Below are positions 1 through 12,700 of a DNA stretch of 64,000 bases, in pieces. Position 1 is the first letter of the stretch. Each line of letters opens with the position of its first letter. The notes under the pieces were generated by a model. That model did no database searches, was not told the origin of the DNA, and worked only from the letters and a program-made list of their open reading frames with translations. This DNA is from Crocodylus rhombifer (lineage: Eukaryota; Chordata; Crocodylia; Crocodylidae). Where the stretch lies: positions 82,968 through 146,967 of the forward strand of contig JAVSML010019175.1 of assembly GCA_038503035.1 (NCBI GenBank), given 5' to 3'. Position numbers and translations under genes: made by a program.

Positions 1-777
1 GCAGGGCAGGAGATCTATACTACAGACCACCAAACAGAACTCGATCTGGATCTGGAGTTTACCCAAGAATTGACTGAGGCCGCAGATGCATGCGATATGG
101 TCATCATGGGCGATTTTACGACTGCCAGCATTTTCAGAGAACAAATAAGAAAGGCTAAAGCAGCAACCAAACTTAGATTAGCAACAGGAATCAAGGACAA
201 TAAGAAGTCCTTCTTTAGCTACATAGGGAACAGGAGGAATACAAATGCGAGTGTGGGGCCACTGCTCAACACGTCAGGAGAGCTGGTTACCGGCACCCTG
301 GAGAAAGGTGAACTCCTGAATGCCTGCTTCACCTTGGTCTTTCACTGGACCAAGGGGAAAACAACTCCAGGTAGAGTACAGGATGAGCATGGTAGGAATA
401 ATCACCTTCCTACTATTGCTGTAGAATTGGTGTACGACCAAGAAAAAAACCTAGACATATACAAGTCAGCAGGACCAGATGATCTTCATCCACAAGTGCT
501 GAAGGAGCTGACTGAAGTCATTATGGAACCCCTAGCGAAACTCTTCCACAACTTGTGGTGCTCTGGAGAAGTCCCTGAGGAAGAGGGCCATTGTTGTGCC
601 TATCCACAAGAAGGGCAGGAGGAAGAACATGGGTAACTATAGGTGAATCAGCCTAACTTCCATCCTACAGAAAATCCTAGAAAAGTTCATCAAGGAGTCT
701 ATCTGCGATAAGCTTGCAGAAGGTAAGATTCTGGATGACAGCCAGTATGGCTTTGTCATGGGCAGGTCTTGCCTTAC

Positions 778-2376
778 TGTGGCGGAACACTTTTGGGGGT
801 GCTCGCCACTTGAGGGCTTTCACAGGCTCTGAGGGGAGCCTGCTTTGGTGGAGCAGCAGGGGAAACCTTCCCCAGGAACTATTTTAAGGGGGGTGGTCTG
901 AGGCAGGGCACTGTTGGTGCCTGCCACTTTAAGAGCTGAGCCAAGCCGCCAGCAGGTGCTTGACTGCGGTGGCTATTTTAGATCTCTGGCCGCCTATATA
1001 AACAGAGCAGTTTGCTGCTGGTGAAGGGGGCAGAAACATTGCCTGGCTGCAAGGCTGCATGAAACATTCTGGAGGTAAGGGCAGGAGCTTAAGGGGATGG
1101 TTGGAGGCTCCTGGTCTTGGGCATGACCTAAAACTGCACCCTGCCAGGAGTGGGTGGCCTGGTAGGGCTCTCAGTAGTGCGGGAGCTCCCAGGAAATACC
1201 AGGCCAGTTACCACCCTGGTGAAAGGCTGGTCAGGGTGCCTTAACCCCAGCTCCCACAACTGGGTGGGTTACACCATAGTAGGGCCAAGAAAGTAGACCC
1301 AGAAGAGAGAGTGAGCTAGAGGCTCAGAAGCCTGACTCAAAACACCCTCAACTGGTCAATGCTGGGGCCAGGACTGGAAGGGTCAAAAGGGCCAGGGTTC
1401 CACCACAAGGGACACCCAGAGCTGAGGGCCTGCAGTTTCTGACTGGCCTTGGAGGTAAGGCCAGGGCCTGTGTGGCCAAAGGTCCAAGGGGGACAACACC
1501 TGAGAGGGGGGAGAGTTCAGGGAGCTAGGCAGCCCAGAATGAAGGTGGAGTAGGCCACCTGATCAGAGGGATCCAGTTGGAGTCCAGATTGGAGGATTGT
1601 GGGGCCTGTGACATTAACAACTGTGGGTACAAGGGGGCCAGGCATGGCTGTGGCCACCTGAGCCCAGGGAGGGTGCAAGGCCCAAAAGGGGCCAGGCACG
1701 GCTATGACCACCTGTGCCCCACTGGGGAGGGAAGCCCTGTAGCCCCAGTGAGGGGGCAGAGATGTGGAGTCCCAGTGAGGGGGAAACCAGAGGGCTGGGA
1801 GCCCAGTCTGTGTGAGTCTACAGAGTTGCCTCTGGGAGGGGCCAGAGCAAGCTTGGCCCCTACCCCAGTGAGGGTCACAGGAGAGGCCCAACAGACAGTA
1901 CATCTGCCACCCAAGCCATCAGCTAGATAAAGCCTATAGCCAAAGGGCCCCACTCCAAGAGGGAGCAAGGCAATATAAGTTGTTGAGGCATGAAAGAGAC
2001 CCTGTGAGAGGGGGTGGAGTGTGAGAGGTCCTAGTGAGAGGTGGGCGGTATGAATGCATGTGTGTCCGAGGCCTGACAACGAGAACTAAGCTTGGTCTGG
2101 CTGTAGGCTGGGAGCATTGCCACCTGGATGCCACCTATGAGGCTTGGGCTGTGGTGTAGGGGAGGAACAAAGCCACAGATAGTGCCCCCTGGCATCGGAG
2201 CAAGGTTGAACAGCCTCCCACCTAATTAACATCCTAATTAGATGGGTTTTGAAGAGAAACTGGAGTAATATTAGATATCATCAAGGCATGACAGGAAACA
2301 CAGGTGGGCGGCGTGCCCAAAGGCAGGCAGGGGAAACTAGCACTGTGGCTGGTTAGGGACCTCCCACTCTGGCACA
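778..2376 (+). mobile_element. LTR-like insertion with TG...CA ends inside CR1 copy A
   Basis: About 1.6 kb of non-CR1 sequence interrupts CR1 between codons that are contiguous in other copies. It starts TGTGGCGG and ends GGCACA, so it has the TG...CA termini of LTRs, and has a TATATAAA box at 995-1002. Flanks are CTTAC and TGTAC, at best a decayed 5-bp duplication. The middle is G-rich with repeated CCCAGTGAGGG and GCCAGGCAxGGCT blocks. No gag, pol or env reading frame is visible. It may be a long solo LTR or a non-autonomous element; the family is not recognised. Confidence 0.5.
995..1002 (+). promoter_or_regulatory. TATA box of the LTR-like insertion
   Basis: TATATAAA lies about 217 bp from the left end of the 1.6-kb insertion, in a position suited to LTR-driven transcription. 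No function was shown. Confidence 0.35.
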
Positions 2377-3829
2377 TGTACCAACCTAATCTCCTTCTAT
2401 GACCAGGTAACTCATCACCTGGAGAGAGAACAGGTTGACATTGTATACCTAGATTTCCAAAAGGCCTTTGAGCTAGTATCCTCATGAGAAAATTGGAGGA
2501 TTGTGGGCTTAACTCTGAGATAGTCAGGTGGGTGAGAAACTGGATGCAGGACAGGACCCAGAGAGTCCTAATGAACAGATCTGTGTCATCCTGGTGAGAA
2601 GTGGGCAGCAGTGTCCCACAGGGGTCAGTGCTTGGTCCAGTACTTTTCAACATCTTTATTAATGATTTGGGTATGGGGGTAGAGAGCTCACTGGCCAAGT
2701 TCATGGACAAGTTATGAGGAAGCGTAGTCACACTTGAAGATAGGCTACAGATACAGGCGGACCTCGGCAGGCTAGCAAGTTGGGCGGATTGGAATCTGAT
2801 GAAGTTCAACATTGAGAAATGTAAAGTGCTCCACCTCAGAACAAGCAACCCCCAAAACACCTACAGGTTTGGCGGGACCAAACTGACCAGTACCACAAAT
2901 TAAAAGGACCTGGGGGTAATACACCACTGTATGAATATGTGCCGGCAGTGCAATGCTGTAGCTAGCAGGGCAAATAATACTTTGTCATGCATCAATCGAT
3001 GCATCTCTAGCAAAACCAAGGAAGAGATTCTTCTGCTCTACTCGGCACTGGTGAGACCACAGCTGGAGTACTGTGTCCAGTTCTGGACACCACACTTTAA
3101 CAAGGGCATGGACAAGCTTGAGAGAGTCCAAAGAAGAGCCACCCATATGATCAGAGTCTCACATGGCAAGCCATACAAGTAAAGGCTGAGGGATCTGGGA
3201 CTCTTCAGCCTGGGGAAAAGAAGGCTGAGAGGGGATCTGGTAGCAGCGTACCACTACGCTAGGGAAGTACATTAAGGGCTTAGTGAACAACTGTTCACCA
3301 GGGCGCCCAAGGGGGAAACTAGGAGTAATGGCCACAAACTCCTGAAAGACCGATTCAGGCCCAACATTAGGAAAAACTTCTTTACATTCAGGGTGTCCAG
3401 TCTATGGAATAAGCTTCCTCCAGAGGTGGTGCAATCATCTATCCTGGAAATCTTCAAGAGGAGACCTGACAGTCACCTTGCTGGGGTCACCTGACCCCCA
3501 GTTATCTTTCTTGCTTGGTGCAGGGGGCTGGACCTGATCATCTTCCAAGGTCCCTTCTGACCTTACAATCTATGAATCATTAGTTTATTGTTGTTGTTCC
3601 TCTGTTAAGTCTAAGATGAATTTAGTCTCCCATAATTAGAGTTAACAATGAGATATCATTGCTGGGCTGCATGCAACCCTCTGACCGAAGTAGATTAAAG
3701 TATTCTTTTGCCTTATGCTATTCAACTTTGCTCCTTCCTTGCCGTAAGGAGCTCAACAGGTCTTTCACCACCCCTAAGCCAGCTGTTAGCTGCTACCACC
3801 ATCCAGGGAATTAGCAGTGGAGTGTATGC

Positions 3830-6190
3830 ATGAAAATAAGAGAAAGTCTTACATGATGCACTGTATAATTTATCTGGCTTTTTAGAAAGAAGATGAAAAG
3901 AGGTAGAAGTATTCCATGCAGATCTGATAGCTTGAACAATCCATCCAATATTGGAAAAGCTACCTTGTTCTTTGAAGGGTCTTCCATATGCTAAATTGGA
4001 TGAAATGTTTCTTTTATTGTCAGAGATGGTAACTTTAAAGTTAGCACTGTCCTTTCTACTAGCTGAAGATATTGAACAATGATTTTCAAAGGAGAGGATG
4101 CAAAATTTATTTTAACACTTTCATCAGGAGATAAGTCTAAATATTTCAGATTCCATCTGAGAAACTAGCTCCTCTTCAAAAAAGGTGTCAGCTATCACCA
4201 TAGAAGAGCTCTATCAAGATTGAAACGGAAAGATCCAATTCATAGCGTTGCATACCTTTTGAGGTGTGGAACTCTGGGTGGTGGCGGCATTACCCCCAGG
4301 CTAGTGGGTGTGCTCCAGGAACGGAGTCGGCCAGACACGAGGCGACCCCAGGGAGGCACCTGGAGCCTGGAAGGTGGTTGGGCGCAGTGAGGTGGGTAGT
4401 TCAGTGCAGGAGCACCCCCTACTGGCCCGCCACAGATACTATCAGTGAAACTACCAACATTGGGAATTGAAGTATAATCAGTGGCAAAATAGTCTTACAG
4501 ATGTCTTAGGAAGCAGCAATTACAATTTAGGAGAGGTACTAGGTATCTTCCACAATCTCTTCTCAGGAGAATGGAATTGAGTAGAAGAGTTGTCATCTTT
4601 ACCACCCTTGCAAGTAACTCCTCTGACTCCCCTGTCCAAACCAATTTGATGGCTTTCATCCACTGCTGTAATCACACCCAAGTTTGATGGAAATCTCAGC
4701 ACTATATCTTTTTGTCCATAGTGAAACCCTCAGATTCCTAAGTACACTTAAATCTGGTTGGGTCTTTTGGAACAGTTTTGTTGGACTGTGAAACACAATG
4801 TCTGAATTTGGCACTGATGAATCATGTGGATCTCCTCTCCAGGATTTGTCACTGCGAATGCTAGCTGTTTTTCCTTTATCATCTTCTCTGGGACTGAGCT
4901 GATGAATCTCTAATATTCTCTTGATTCCACATTCTACTGGAACCCTGCTTATTTTTGTTTTCAATTGCTCCATTTTGATCTGAAGCTTATGTGCAGAATG
5001 ACAGAGTTATTCTGATCCCAATTTCACGTTCTTCTTGACTGCCTTTGAGAAATGAGACAGGTCTCTTTGCCTTAGGATCCATATTCTCAGGTACCTTGGA
5101 ACCAAGCCTTAGGATCCACTTTCTCAGCTACCTTGGTACCTGAGGCTTCCTGAAGTGAGAGAGAGCCTGCTGCCTATTTTGTCTTTCTCTGGCTGTCCCT
5201 TTAGTGAAAGTGCAGGAAAAAGAGTATCTGGATGCTCACCAAGGCACATTAGGCACCCCTTCTCCACACCAATCTTTGTGCTCCAGGACAAACTCCAGCT
5301 GAAGCCATAAGACCAAACAGGATGAGAGAAATGCCTTATATTCCCATCCAGCTCCTTAGTAACAGCTTGAAATTTCATGGTGGCCAGAGGAAACACTACA
5401 ATGACATAGCAAACCTCAAGCCAATGAATGCTGACATCAAGAGTTGGGAGGAGCTGGCTGTCAACTGACCACAGCAGCATCACAACCTCAATGAAGCAGC
5501 AGCCCATTTCAAAGTAAAGTGTCTTGCCCTCAATTCAGAGAAGAGATAGCAAAGGAAGAAAAGGAGAGGAATCCCAGCCTTTAGCCTACTCTATCCTGTC
5601 TGTGGAAGGAGCTGCAATTTCTGTGGATGGATTGTAATTGGACAGATCTATGCCTCAAGGACTGGGCTATTAACTCACTTCAGGACTCAAATGAACCATG
5701 GTAGAGATCATCCTCGAATCCAGGGATTGCCAATGATGACAACTGCTGTCCAATTAACACCTGATAGCATGGCAGTGCTTGTAGTACCTTTTGGACTTAG
5801 CTCAGCGCTTTTAGGCTTCTCTGTTGCCATGGAAGAGCAGAAGGACTCTACATGAGAGGTGCTACATCAGAGAACCCAGAAGGTTACAGCCTGAATACTT
5901 TCAGGAGAAGGAGAGCAGAGCCCGAAGCTGAAGTGCCATCACTACTGCACAAAAATTACTGGAGCACAAGTATGTAGCAAAAGATGAATTTTGTGACAAA
6001 TTCCACAGGCACTGAACTGCAAAATTTGGAAGTTTATGAGGCCCTGTCAACACAGCCCACACAACACAGTATCCTTCCTCCTTCAGCCACCAAGCAATAA
6101 ACTCATATTTAGCTCTTCCTGATGGTAAAGTATATGGCAAAGGTTGCTGCTCCTCCTTCTGAATGTTAGCAAGAGCCTGAGAACCCACAC
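3830..6190 (-). pseudogene. Decayed coding-like stretch, parent gene not recognised
   Basis: Minus-strand frames between 6190 and 3830 hold several unlinked but protein-like segments (for example KEEQQPLPYTLPSGRAKYEF, KTASIRSDKSWRGDPHDSS, FHSPTKLFQKTQPDLSVLR, QFHSPEKRLWKIPSTSPKL), separated by stops and frameshifts, with no splice sites between them. This looks like an old retrocopy of a serine-rich protein lying in CFAP57 intron 12. A GC-rich block at about 4257-4440 of different composition seems inserted in it. I cannot name the parent, and no CR1 motif is present. Confidence 0.3.
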
Positions 6191-6628
6191 TGTATAAGAA
6201 ACTGCCAATGCAATTCTGGAATGCACATCTAAGTCCCTACAGGGAAAAAGCATTTGTGCAGCAGATGAAACTTACAGGGAGATTTCATAGCAAAATCCAG
6301 TGATACTAACAATGGTGCTGTTTACTCACAATTTTCAGTCCCAGGCACAGTCAGTATTCACAGGTATAACCACTATCATGCAGAAACCTACAGTTTCATT
6401 ATAAGACCTCTGGTGTCTTTTCCATCTCTCAAGTACTCAAAAGGGTTCACCTCTTACCCTAGATACATACAGCACAGGATATTTTTATTGCAGCCTACAG
6501 AAAGAATAAACTGATTTTTCAGGTGCTTTAATGGGATTCATGCCTATATTCTATGGATTGTGAATTTTAACATGTTAGTGAGAAGGGGAGAGACTTCTTG
6601 ATATTTGCTGTGACAACATGCATCATAC
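6190..6628. other. CFAP57 intron 12, unique sequence
   Basis: AT-rich intron next to exon 12; nothing recognised. Confidence 0.5.
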
Positions 6629-6784
6629 CTGATTTTTTATTTTAAGGGACTCCATTTCCTCAATGAACTTCTCAGTTAATTCCTTTATCTTCTCATTGTA
6701 GCTCATGTCCTTGAGACGCAGCTGGTACATATTTTCCATTTGCAGTTCTTCCACACGAGATTTCAGTTCCTTCATGACAAGAGT
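6629..6784 (-). CDS. CFAP57: CFAP57 coding exon 12 (residues 696-747), last exon in the window
   Basis: The acceptor is CTGACAG and the donor GTATGA, 52 codons. It is entirely coiled coil, with heptads in [18 protein letters not shown] and [16 protein letters not shown]. It ends in phase 0; no further exon was found between here and position 1, so the next one lies off the left edge. Confidence 0.92.
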
Positions 6785-9700
6785 CTGTCAGGAAAAAGAT
6801 GACATGCTAACAGAGAGGTTTTTACCAGTAACTGCAGCTGTTTGAAGGCATTGCCTCTACATATTTACCTTTCCTCTAAAAGTCAGTTTGAAACAAGATT
6901 TCCTAAACATTCTCAAATAATTTGGGCCATTCAGATAAAAAAAAGATTTTGATTCTGAAACTTGACTTTTTGTTACTCTTATGCATGTTGTCTGGCATAC
7001 AGAAATAGGTCTGCCCACTCTGCTAACACTGCTCTCAATGTCTCTGATGATTTCTCCATCAAGTCACAGAGCCTCTGCTCTTTACACTACCTGAAATGAA
7101 AGCTATCTAACACACAACTCCTTGCACATCAGTACTGGAAGCTCCAGTACCTGGATGCAGCCTCTCCTTTTGAATAACGCTGTGCCAACCTGCTTGTTTG
7201 TGCTGTCATTCAAGTGGTCACAGCATTCTGTAAATGCAGCTCACAGACTGGGGGCATAAGAGAAGAGAAGGGAGCAAAAGATTTGCATCCATAATTTGCT
7301 CTCACCTTCTCTTCCATGTCTGCTTTAGTGATCAGCACCTCATCAGCATATCCTACTTCCCTTTCTCGTTTCAGGCCCCGTCCTTCTTTATCATACACCT
7401 TCCAGATAATCAAGCAGCCATCCTCTGAGACAGTCAGCAGAAACTGGTCATCACAAGTTATAGATATCTAAAAAGGAAGAGAGAGACAGAAGAATGAGAG
7501 TAGAGGTATGGCACAAAAAAGATACAAATTGTGTTTACACTGAACTACTCTCCTAAGATTTTCTGTCACTGCTGCCTTTGTTGAATCTACGGTGGGAATG
7601 CTGATGTAGTTCAGCTACTAGGATTTTCACAAACACTTAAACCATTTCAAGACAGTCACTGATTGGGAATTGGTTCATGATTGTCCCTGGACAGAAGTAT
7701 CCACATGTACACTGCATTGCCAAGTGGAACCCTCAACTTTTAGGGAATGCACAGCTGTTGAAATCCCACTAGTGAGTGGTAGGGTAGGCAAACCTTCCAG
7801 GGAGGAGTGGAGGGGTTGCCAGGTACTGGGGGTATGGGGAGGGCTGTGTGGTCCCTGCTTGTGGTTCCCAGGAAAGAGAAGAGCTGCATGCTCCTCCCTC
7901 TCCCATGATTTCTGCAGCATTTCAATGCCCACCTTATAAACCGTGCTGTCAGTTTCACCTTCCTGCTAGAGATCCTGCGCCTTAGGGCACCAGGTTCATT
8001 TGGGGCAAAGGAGAGGCAAGTCACACAGCACCCCCAGCTTCTGAGAACTCCTCTACTCCTTTTCCCCCTCGCCTCAAATGAGCCCGGAACCTTAGGGAGC
8101 AGGGGTTTGGACTGGAGAGTTCTGGCTGCATTCCAGAGGAGCCCCTTGCTCTGTATGCATTTGGGGAAGGGGGTGAGGAACAGTGTAGTGTGGGATTCTT
8201 GGAAGACTGACCAGACACTAGGCACACAATGTTCTATGTCCTCATATAACATTGAGCTGGTTCCTGGTGTACCAGCTCAAAATAGTACTTGATTTTCCTG
8301 GTATGCATTTGAAATGTTCTAGGAAGTTTAAGCTGTTCTTAAGTGGTGTGCCCATCTAGACTCTTGGGGTTTGAAGTTTATTTAGAATTTTCTAAGAGTT
8401 ACATCTGTCACACTAGATCAAGATACCACACTGGCTCCTACTACAGTCCTGTCTGCGCTTATAATCCCACTGTTTCCCCAGTGTTTGTAGAAAGGTGGGG
8501 GAAATTATTATATGCTTTGGACAGAAAAAGTCTCTAGGTCACTGGCCTGCCTATGACAATGACATTTAAGACAACAGCTAATTTTAAAGGGTTGGGGCAT
8601 TGAGCTTTTTTTTTTTAAAACCATGCTGACACATCCCAAGCTTTGGGTAAGAGTGAGGGTCCAATGTTAGGCCCATCTTTTGGACACCTTCCTTCACTCT
8701 ACCAGCTGACCAATCAGAAATAACAGGCTCCTTCCTGCAGTATGTCCAAGCAGCAAGCCTTGATCATGTTGAGAGGGTCCAAAGGAGGGCCACTCGCATG
8801 ATCCGGGGACAGCAGGGCAGACCCTATGAGGAGAGGCTATGGGACCTTAACCTGTTCAGCCTTTACAAGAGAAGGCTGAGGGGGGACCTGGTGGCCATCT
8901 GTAAACTTACTAGGGGGGACCCGCGGGGTTTCGGAGAGACTTGTTCCCCTGAGCGCCTCCCTGAGTAACAAGGAATAACGGCCATAAGTTGCTAGAGAGT
9001 AGGTTTAGACTAGACATTAGAAGGCACTACTTCACAGTCAGGGTGGCTAGGATCTGGAACCAACTTCCAAGGGAAGTGGTGATGGCTCCTACCCCGGGGG
9101 TCTTTAAGAGGAGGATCAACGTTTACCTGGTTGGGGTCATATGAGCCCAGTTTTCTCTGCTGCCCAGGGCAGGGGGTCTGACTAGAAGATCTACAAGGTC
9201 CCTTCCGACCCTACATCTATGAATCTATGTGAGGCTCGGCAGGGAGAATACACATGTCTCTCTGTCCTCTACAAAGCCCAGAACATGCCCACCGAGCATG
9301 CGCTGAACCTCTCCCCATCACACAGATGGAAGATTCTCCTACAGGGAGGAAACATCAGACTGCCAGACCAAACAGCACCCACAACTACAGCCCAGCCCAG
9401 CCCAACAAGCGAAGCAATCAAACAGGTAAGAGGGAGGGGCCAGGGTAACGCTGGGACTAGGGGGTCAGTACACACACCCACAGGAGGCCTCAAATGCCTC
9501 TACACAAACGCTCGTAGCATGGGCAACAAGCAGGAGGAACTCACCCTCCTGCTGACTGACACCAGCCCGGAGATAGTGGGGATTACAGAAACGTGGTGGG
9601 ACGAAACGCATGATTGGGCGGTCAATGTCAAGGGATATAGGCTGTACAGGAGGGACAGGATAGGAAAGAGAGGTGGGGGCGTGGCGCTCTATATTAAGGA

Positions 9701-12700
9701 GGAATACACAGCCTCATTAATTAGCAAGGAGTCAGGGGAGGGGCACTCTGAAGTGCTTTGGGTTAAAGTACAAGGCAGTCAAGGGGAAAGGGACTTAACG
9801 GTGGGAGTCTACTACAGACCTCCCGACCAGGGAGAGGAGCCTGACCAGGAATTCTTGGGTTAGCTCACAGAGGTAGTGAAGGCTAAGGATGTGGTAGTCA
9901 TGGGGGACCTGAACTTCCCGGACATCTGCTGGGAAGAGCAGTCAGCCAGGTCTGAACGCTCACGTAGGTTCTTGGCCAGAGTGCAGGACCTCCATCTAAC
10001 CCAGGAGGTGCACAGCCCCACCAGGGGGACGCCTTGTTGGACCTAGTGCTGGCCACGGGTGACGACCTGGTGAGGGGGCTGCGGGTCCTCGACCACCTGG
10101 GAGACAGCAATCATCGCCTGCTGGAATTCACCATCCAGTGCAAGGTGGCAAAGGCATGCAGTAAGGCAGCGGCCCTAGATTTTAGGAGGGCAGACTTCAA
10201 CGAGCTAAGGAGGATAGTTGGAGAAGCGCTGAGGTCCCAGAGGGGAGGGGAGCCAGGTGTCCAAGGGAAGTGGCCGCTCCTTAAGGAGATGATCCTCCAA
10301 GCCCAAAGGAAGGTAATCCCAACGAGGATCAAAGGGAGCAGGAGAGCACACAAGCCTCCGTGGCTCACCCAAAGCATCTGGAAATGTCTGCTTGCTAAAA
10401 AGGAGGCTTACACCCAATGGAAGGAAGGGGTCATCACCAGGGAGGGCTATTCTGTAGTTGCTCGGGAATGTAGTGGGGTAGTTAGGAAGGCCAAGGCAGA
10501 GATGGAACTGGGGCTAGCTTCCCAGATTAAGGACAATAAGAAGTCCTTTTTTAAATACGTAGGGGGTAAAAAGAAGGTCCCGGGTAATGCGGGGCCCCTG
10601 CAGGACGCCATGGGAAACTTGGTTATCACACCAGACGGCAAAGCTAACATGTTTAACGATTTCTTTGCCTCCGTCTTCCTAAGTAGGGACCAGAACAGCC
10701 ACCTCCCTGCTGGGCCCCCCTCGGGCCCCAGGGGAGGCACACCTGGGCCACGGGTTAGCGAGGATTTACTTAGGGAGCTTCTGGAGGGGTTGGACGTATT
10801 CAAGTCAGCCAGCCCGGATGATCTCCACCCTAGAGTTCTAAAGGAACTGGCCGAGGTCATTGCAAGTCCCCTGGCACAACTTTAGGAGCACTCGTGGTGC
10901 TCTGGTGAGGTACCAGAGGACTGGAAGAGGGCCAACGTGGTCCCCATCTTCAAAAAAGGCAGGAAGGAGGACCCGGGAAACTATAGGCCGGTTAGTCTCA
11001 CCTCGATCCCAGGCAAGCTGTTCGAGAAAATTATGCTGGCACACATCCAGGAGGGGCCAGCAGGGGACTTCATGCTTAGGGGCAACCAACACGGGTTCAT
11101 CAGTAGCAGATCCTGTCAGACCGACCTGGTGGCCTTTTACGATCAGATCACCAGATCGTTAGACGCAGGGGTAGCAGTGGATATAATCTTCCTGGACTTC
11201 CGGAAGGCTTTTGACACTGTCTCTCACCCCGTTCTCATTAAGAAACTGGGGGGCTGTGGTGTAGACACCCACACAGTCAAATGGGTCGCCAACTGGCTGG
11301 AGGGCCGCACCCAGAGGGTGGTAGTAGATGGGTCCTTCTCAACCTGGAAGGACGTGGGCAGTGGGGTTCCACAGGGCTCGGTCCTCAGGCCTGCACTATT
11401 CAACAGCTTCATCAGCGACTTGGATGAGGGGGTAAAAAGCACCCTGTTAAAATTTGCTGATGACACTAAGATGTGGGGGGACGTGGGCACATCGGATGTA
11501 TGCAACAGGCTACAATCAGATCTAGACGGGTTACAAGGGTGGGCGGACGAGAATAGGATGGGCTTCAACACAGACAAGTGCAAGGTGATGCACCTCGGGA
11601 GGAACAACCGGCACCATACCTACAGGTTGGGGAACTACCCTCTCGTCAGCACAGAGGCGGAAAGGGATCTGGGGGTCATCATTGACTCCAAGATGAACAT
11701 GGGCCGGCAGTGTGGGGAGGCAGTCAGGAAGCCCAGCCGCACCTTGGCATGCATCCACAGATACATCTCGAGCAGTTCCAAGGAGGTGATCCTCCACCTC
11801 TATGCGGCACTGGTCAGGCCACAGCTGGAGTATTGCGTCCAGTTCTAGGCGCCACACTTCAAGAGGGATGTTGACAGCATGGAGAGGGTCCAGAGGAGGG
11901 CCACTCGTATGATCAGGGGACAGCAGGGCAGGCCCTATGAGGACAGGCTGCGGGACCTGAACCTGTTCAGCCTCCAAAAGAGAAGGCTGAGGGGGGATCT
12001 TGTGGCCTGTTATAAACCAGTCAGGGGGGATCAGCAGGCACTGGGGGAGTCACTGTTTCCCCGAGCACCGCCAGGAGTGACCAGGAATAACGGTCACAAG
12101 CTGGCAGAGGGTACATTTAGGTTAGACATCAGGAGGCGCTACTTCACAGGGCGGCTAGGGTCTGGAACCAGCTTCCAAGAGAAGTGGTGCAGGCTCCTAC
12201 CCTGGGGGTGTTTAAGAGGAGGTTAGATGAACATCTTGCTGGGGTCATTTGAACCCAGTATTCTTTCCTGCCATGGCAGGGGGTCGGACTAGATGATCTG
12301 CTCAGGTCCCTTCTGACCCTAGAAACTATGAAACATTCGATTAGATTAGGACTTCAGGTGATTACGGCAGTCTACAGTCCCATGGAATTCCTGCAGGATT
12401 TGCCTGTTAGTTCACTTTTTGTCAGTAAGACTTTAGCCAACAAACTCAGATGGGTATCTCCACATGGCATATGTAGCCTTACTTCTAACAAGTCCTATAC
12501 ACTGGAAAGAAGAAATCAGAGACAAAGAGCAGGGGAGTCCAAGTCACTCACACACACATATGCCTTACCTTGGTAATGGGCCCAGCATGGGCCTGGTACT
12601 CATTGAATTCCTTGTGTAAAGGCAAGGGGTATTTCATAGATCGGATGGTTCCCATGGAAGTGCCAACAAATACCATACGCCCAGAATGAGACACAACTAT

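Larger units (their letters stand above)
1..3577 (+). mobile_element. CR1 LINE copy A, 3' part, split by an LTR-like insertion
   Basis: CR1 ORF2 remnants are read on the plus strand: an endonuclease scrap (VVYYRPPN-like start, then VIMGDF), a jump to [15 protein letters not shown], and reverse transcriptase up to position 777. After an interruption (778-2376) the reading resumes at [14 protein letters not shown] and ends with the CR1 3' tail (CCCTTCTGACC...TCTATGAATC). Several hundred bases between the endonuclease and the RT region are missing, and there are stops and frameshifts, so the copy is dead. Confidence 0.85.
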
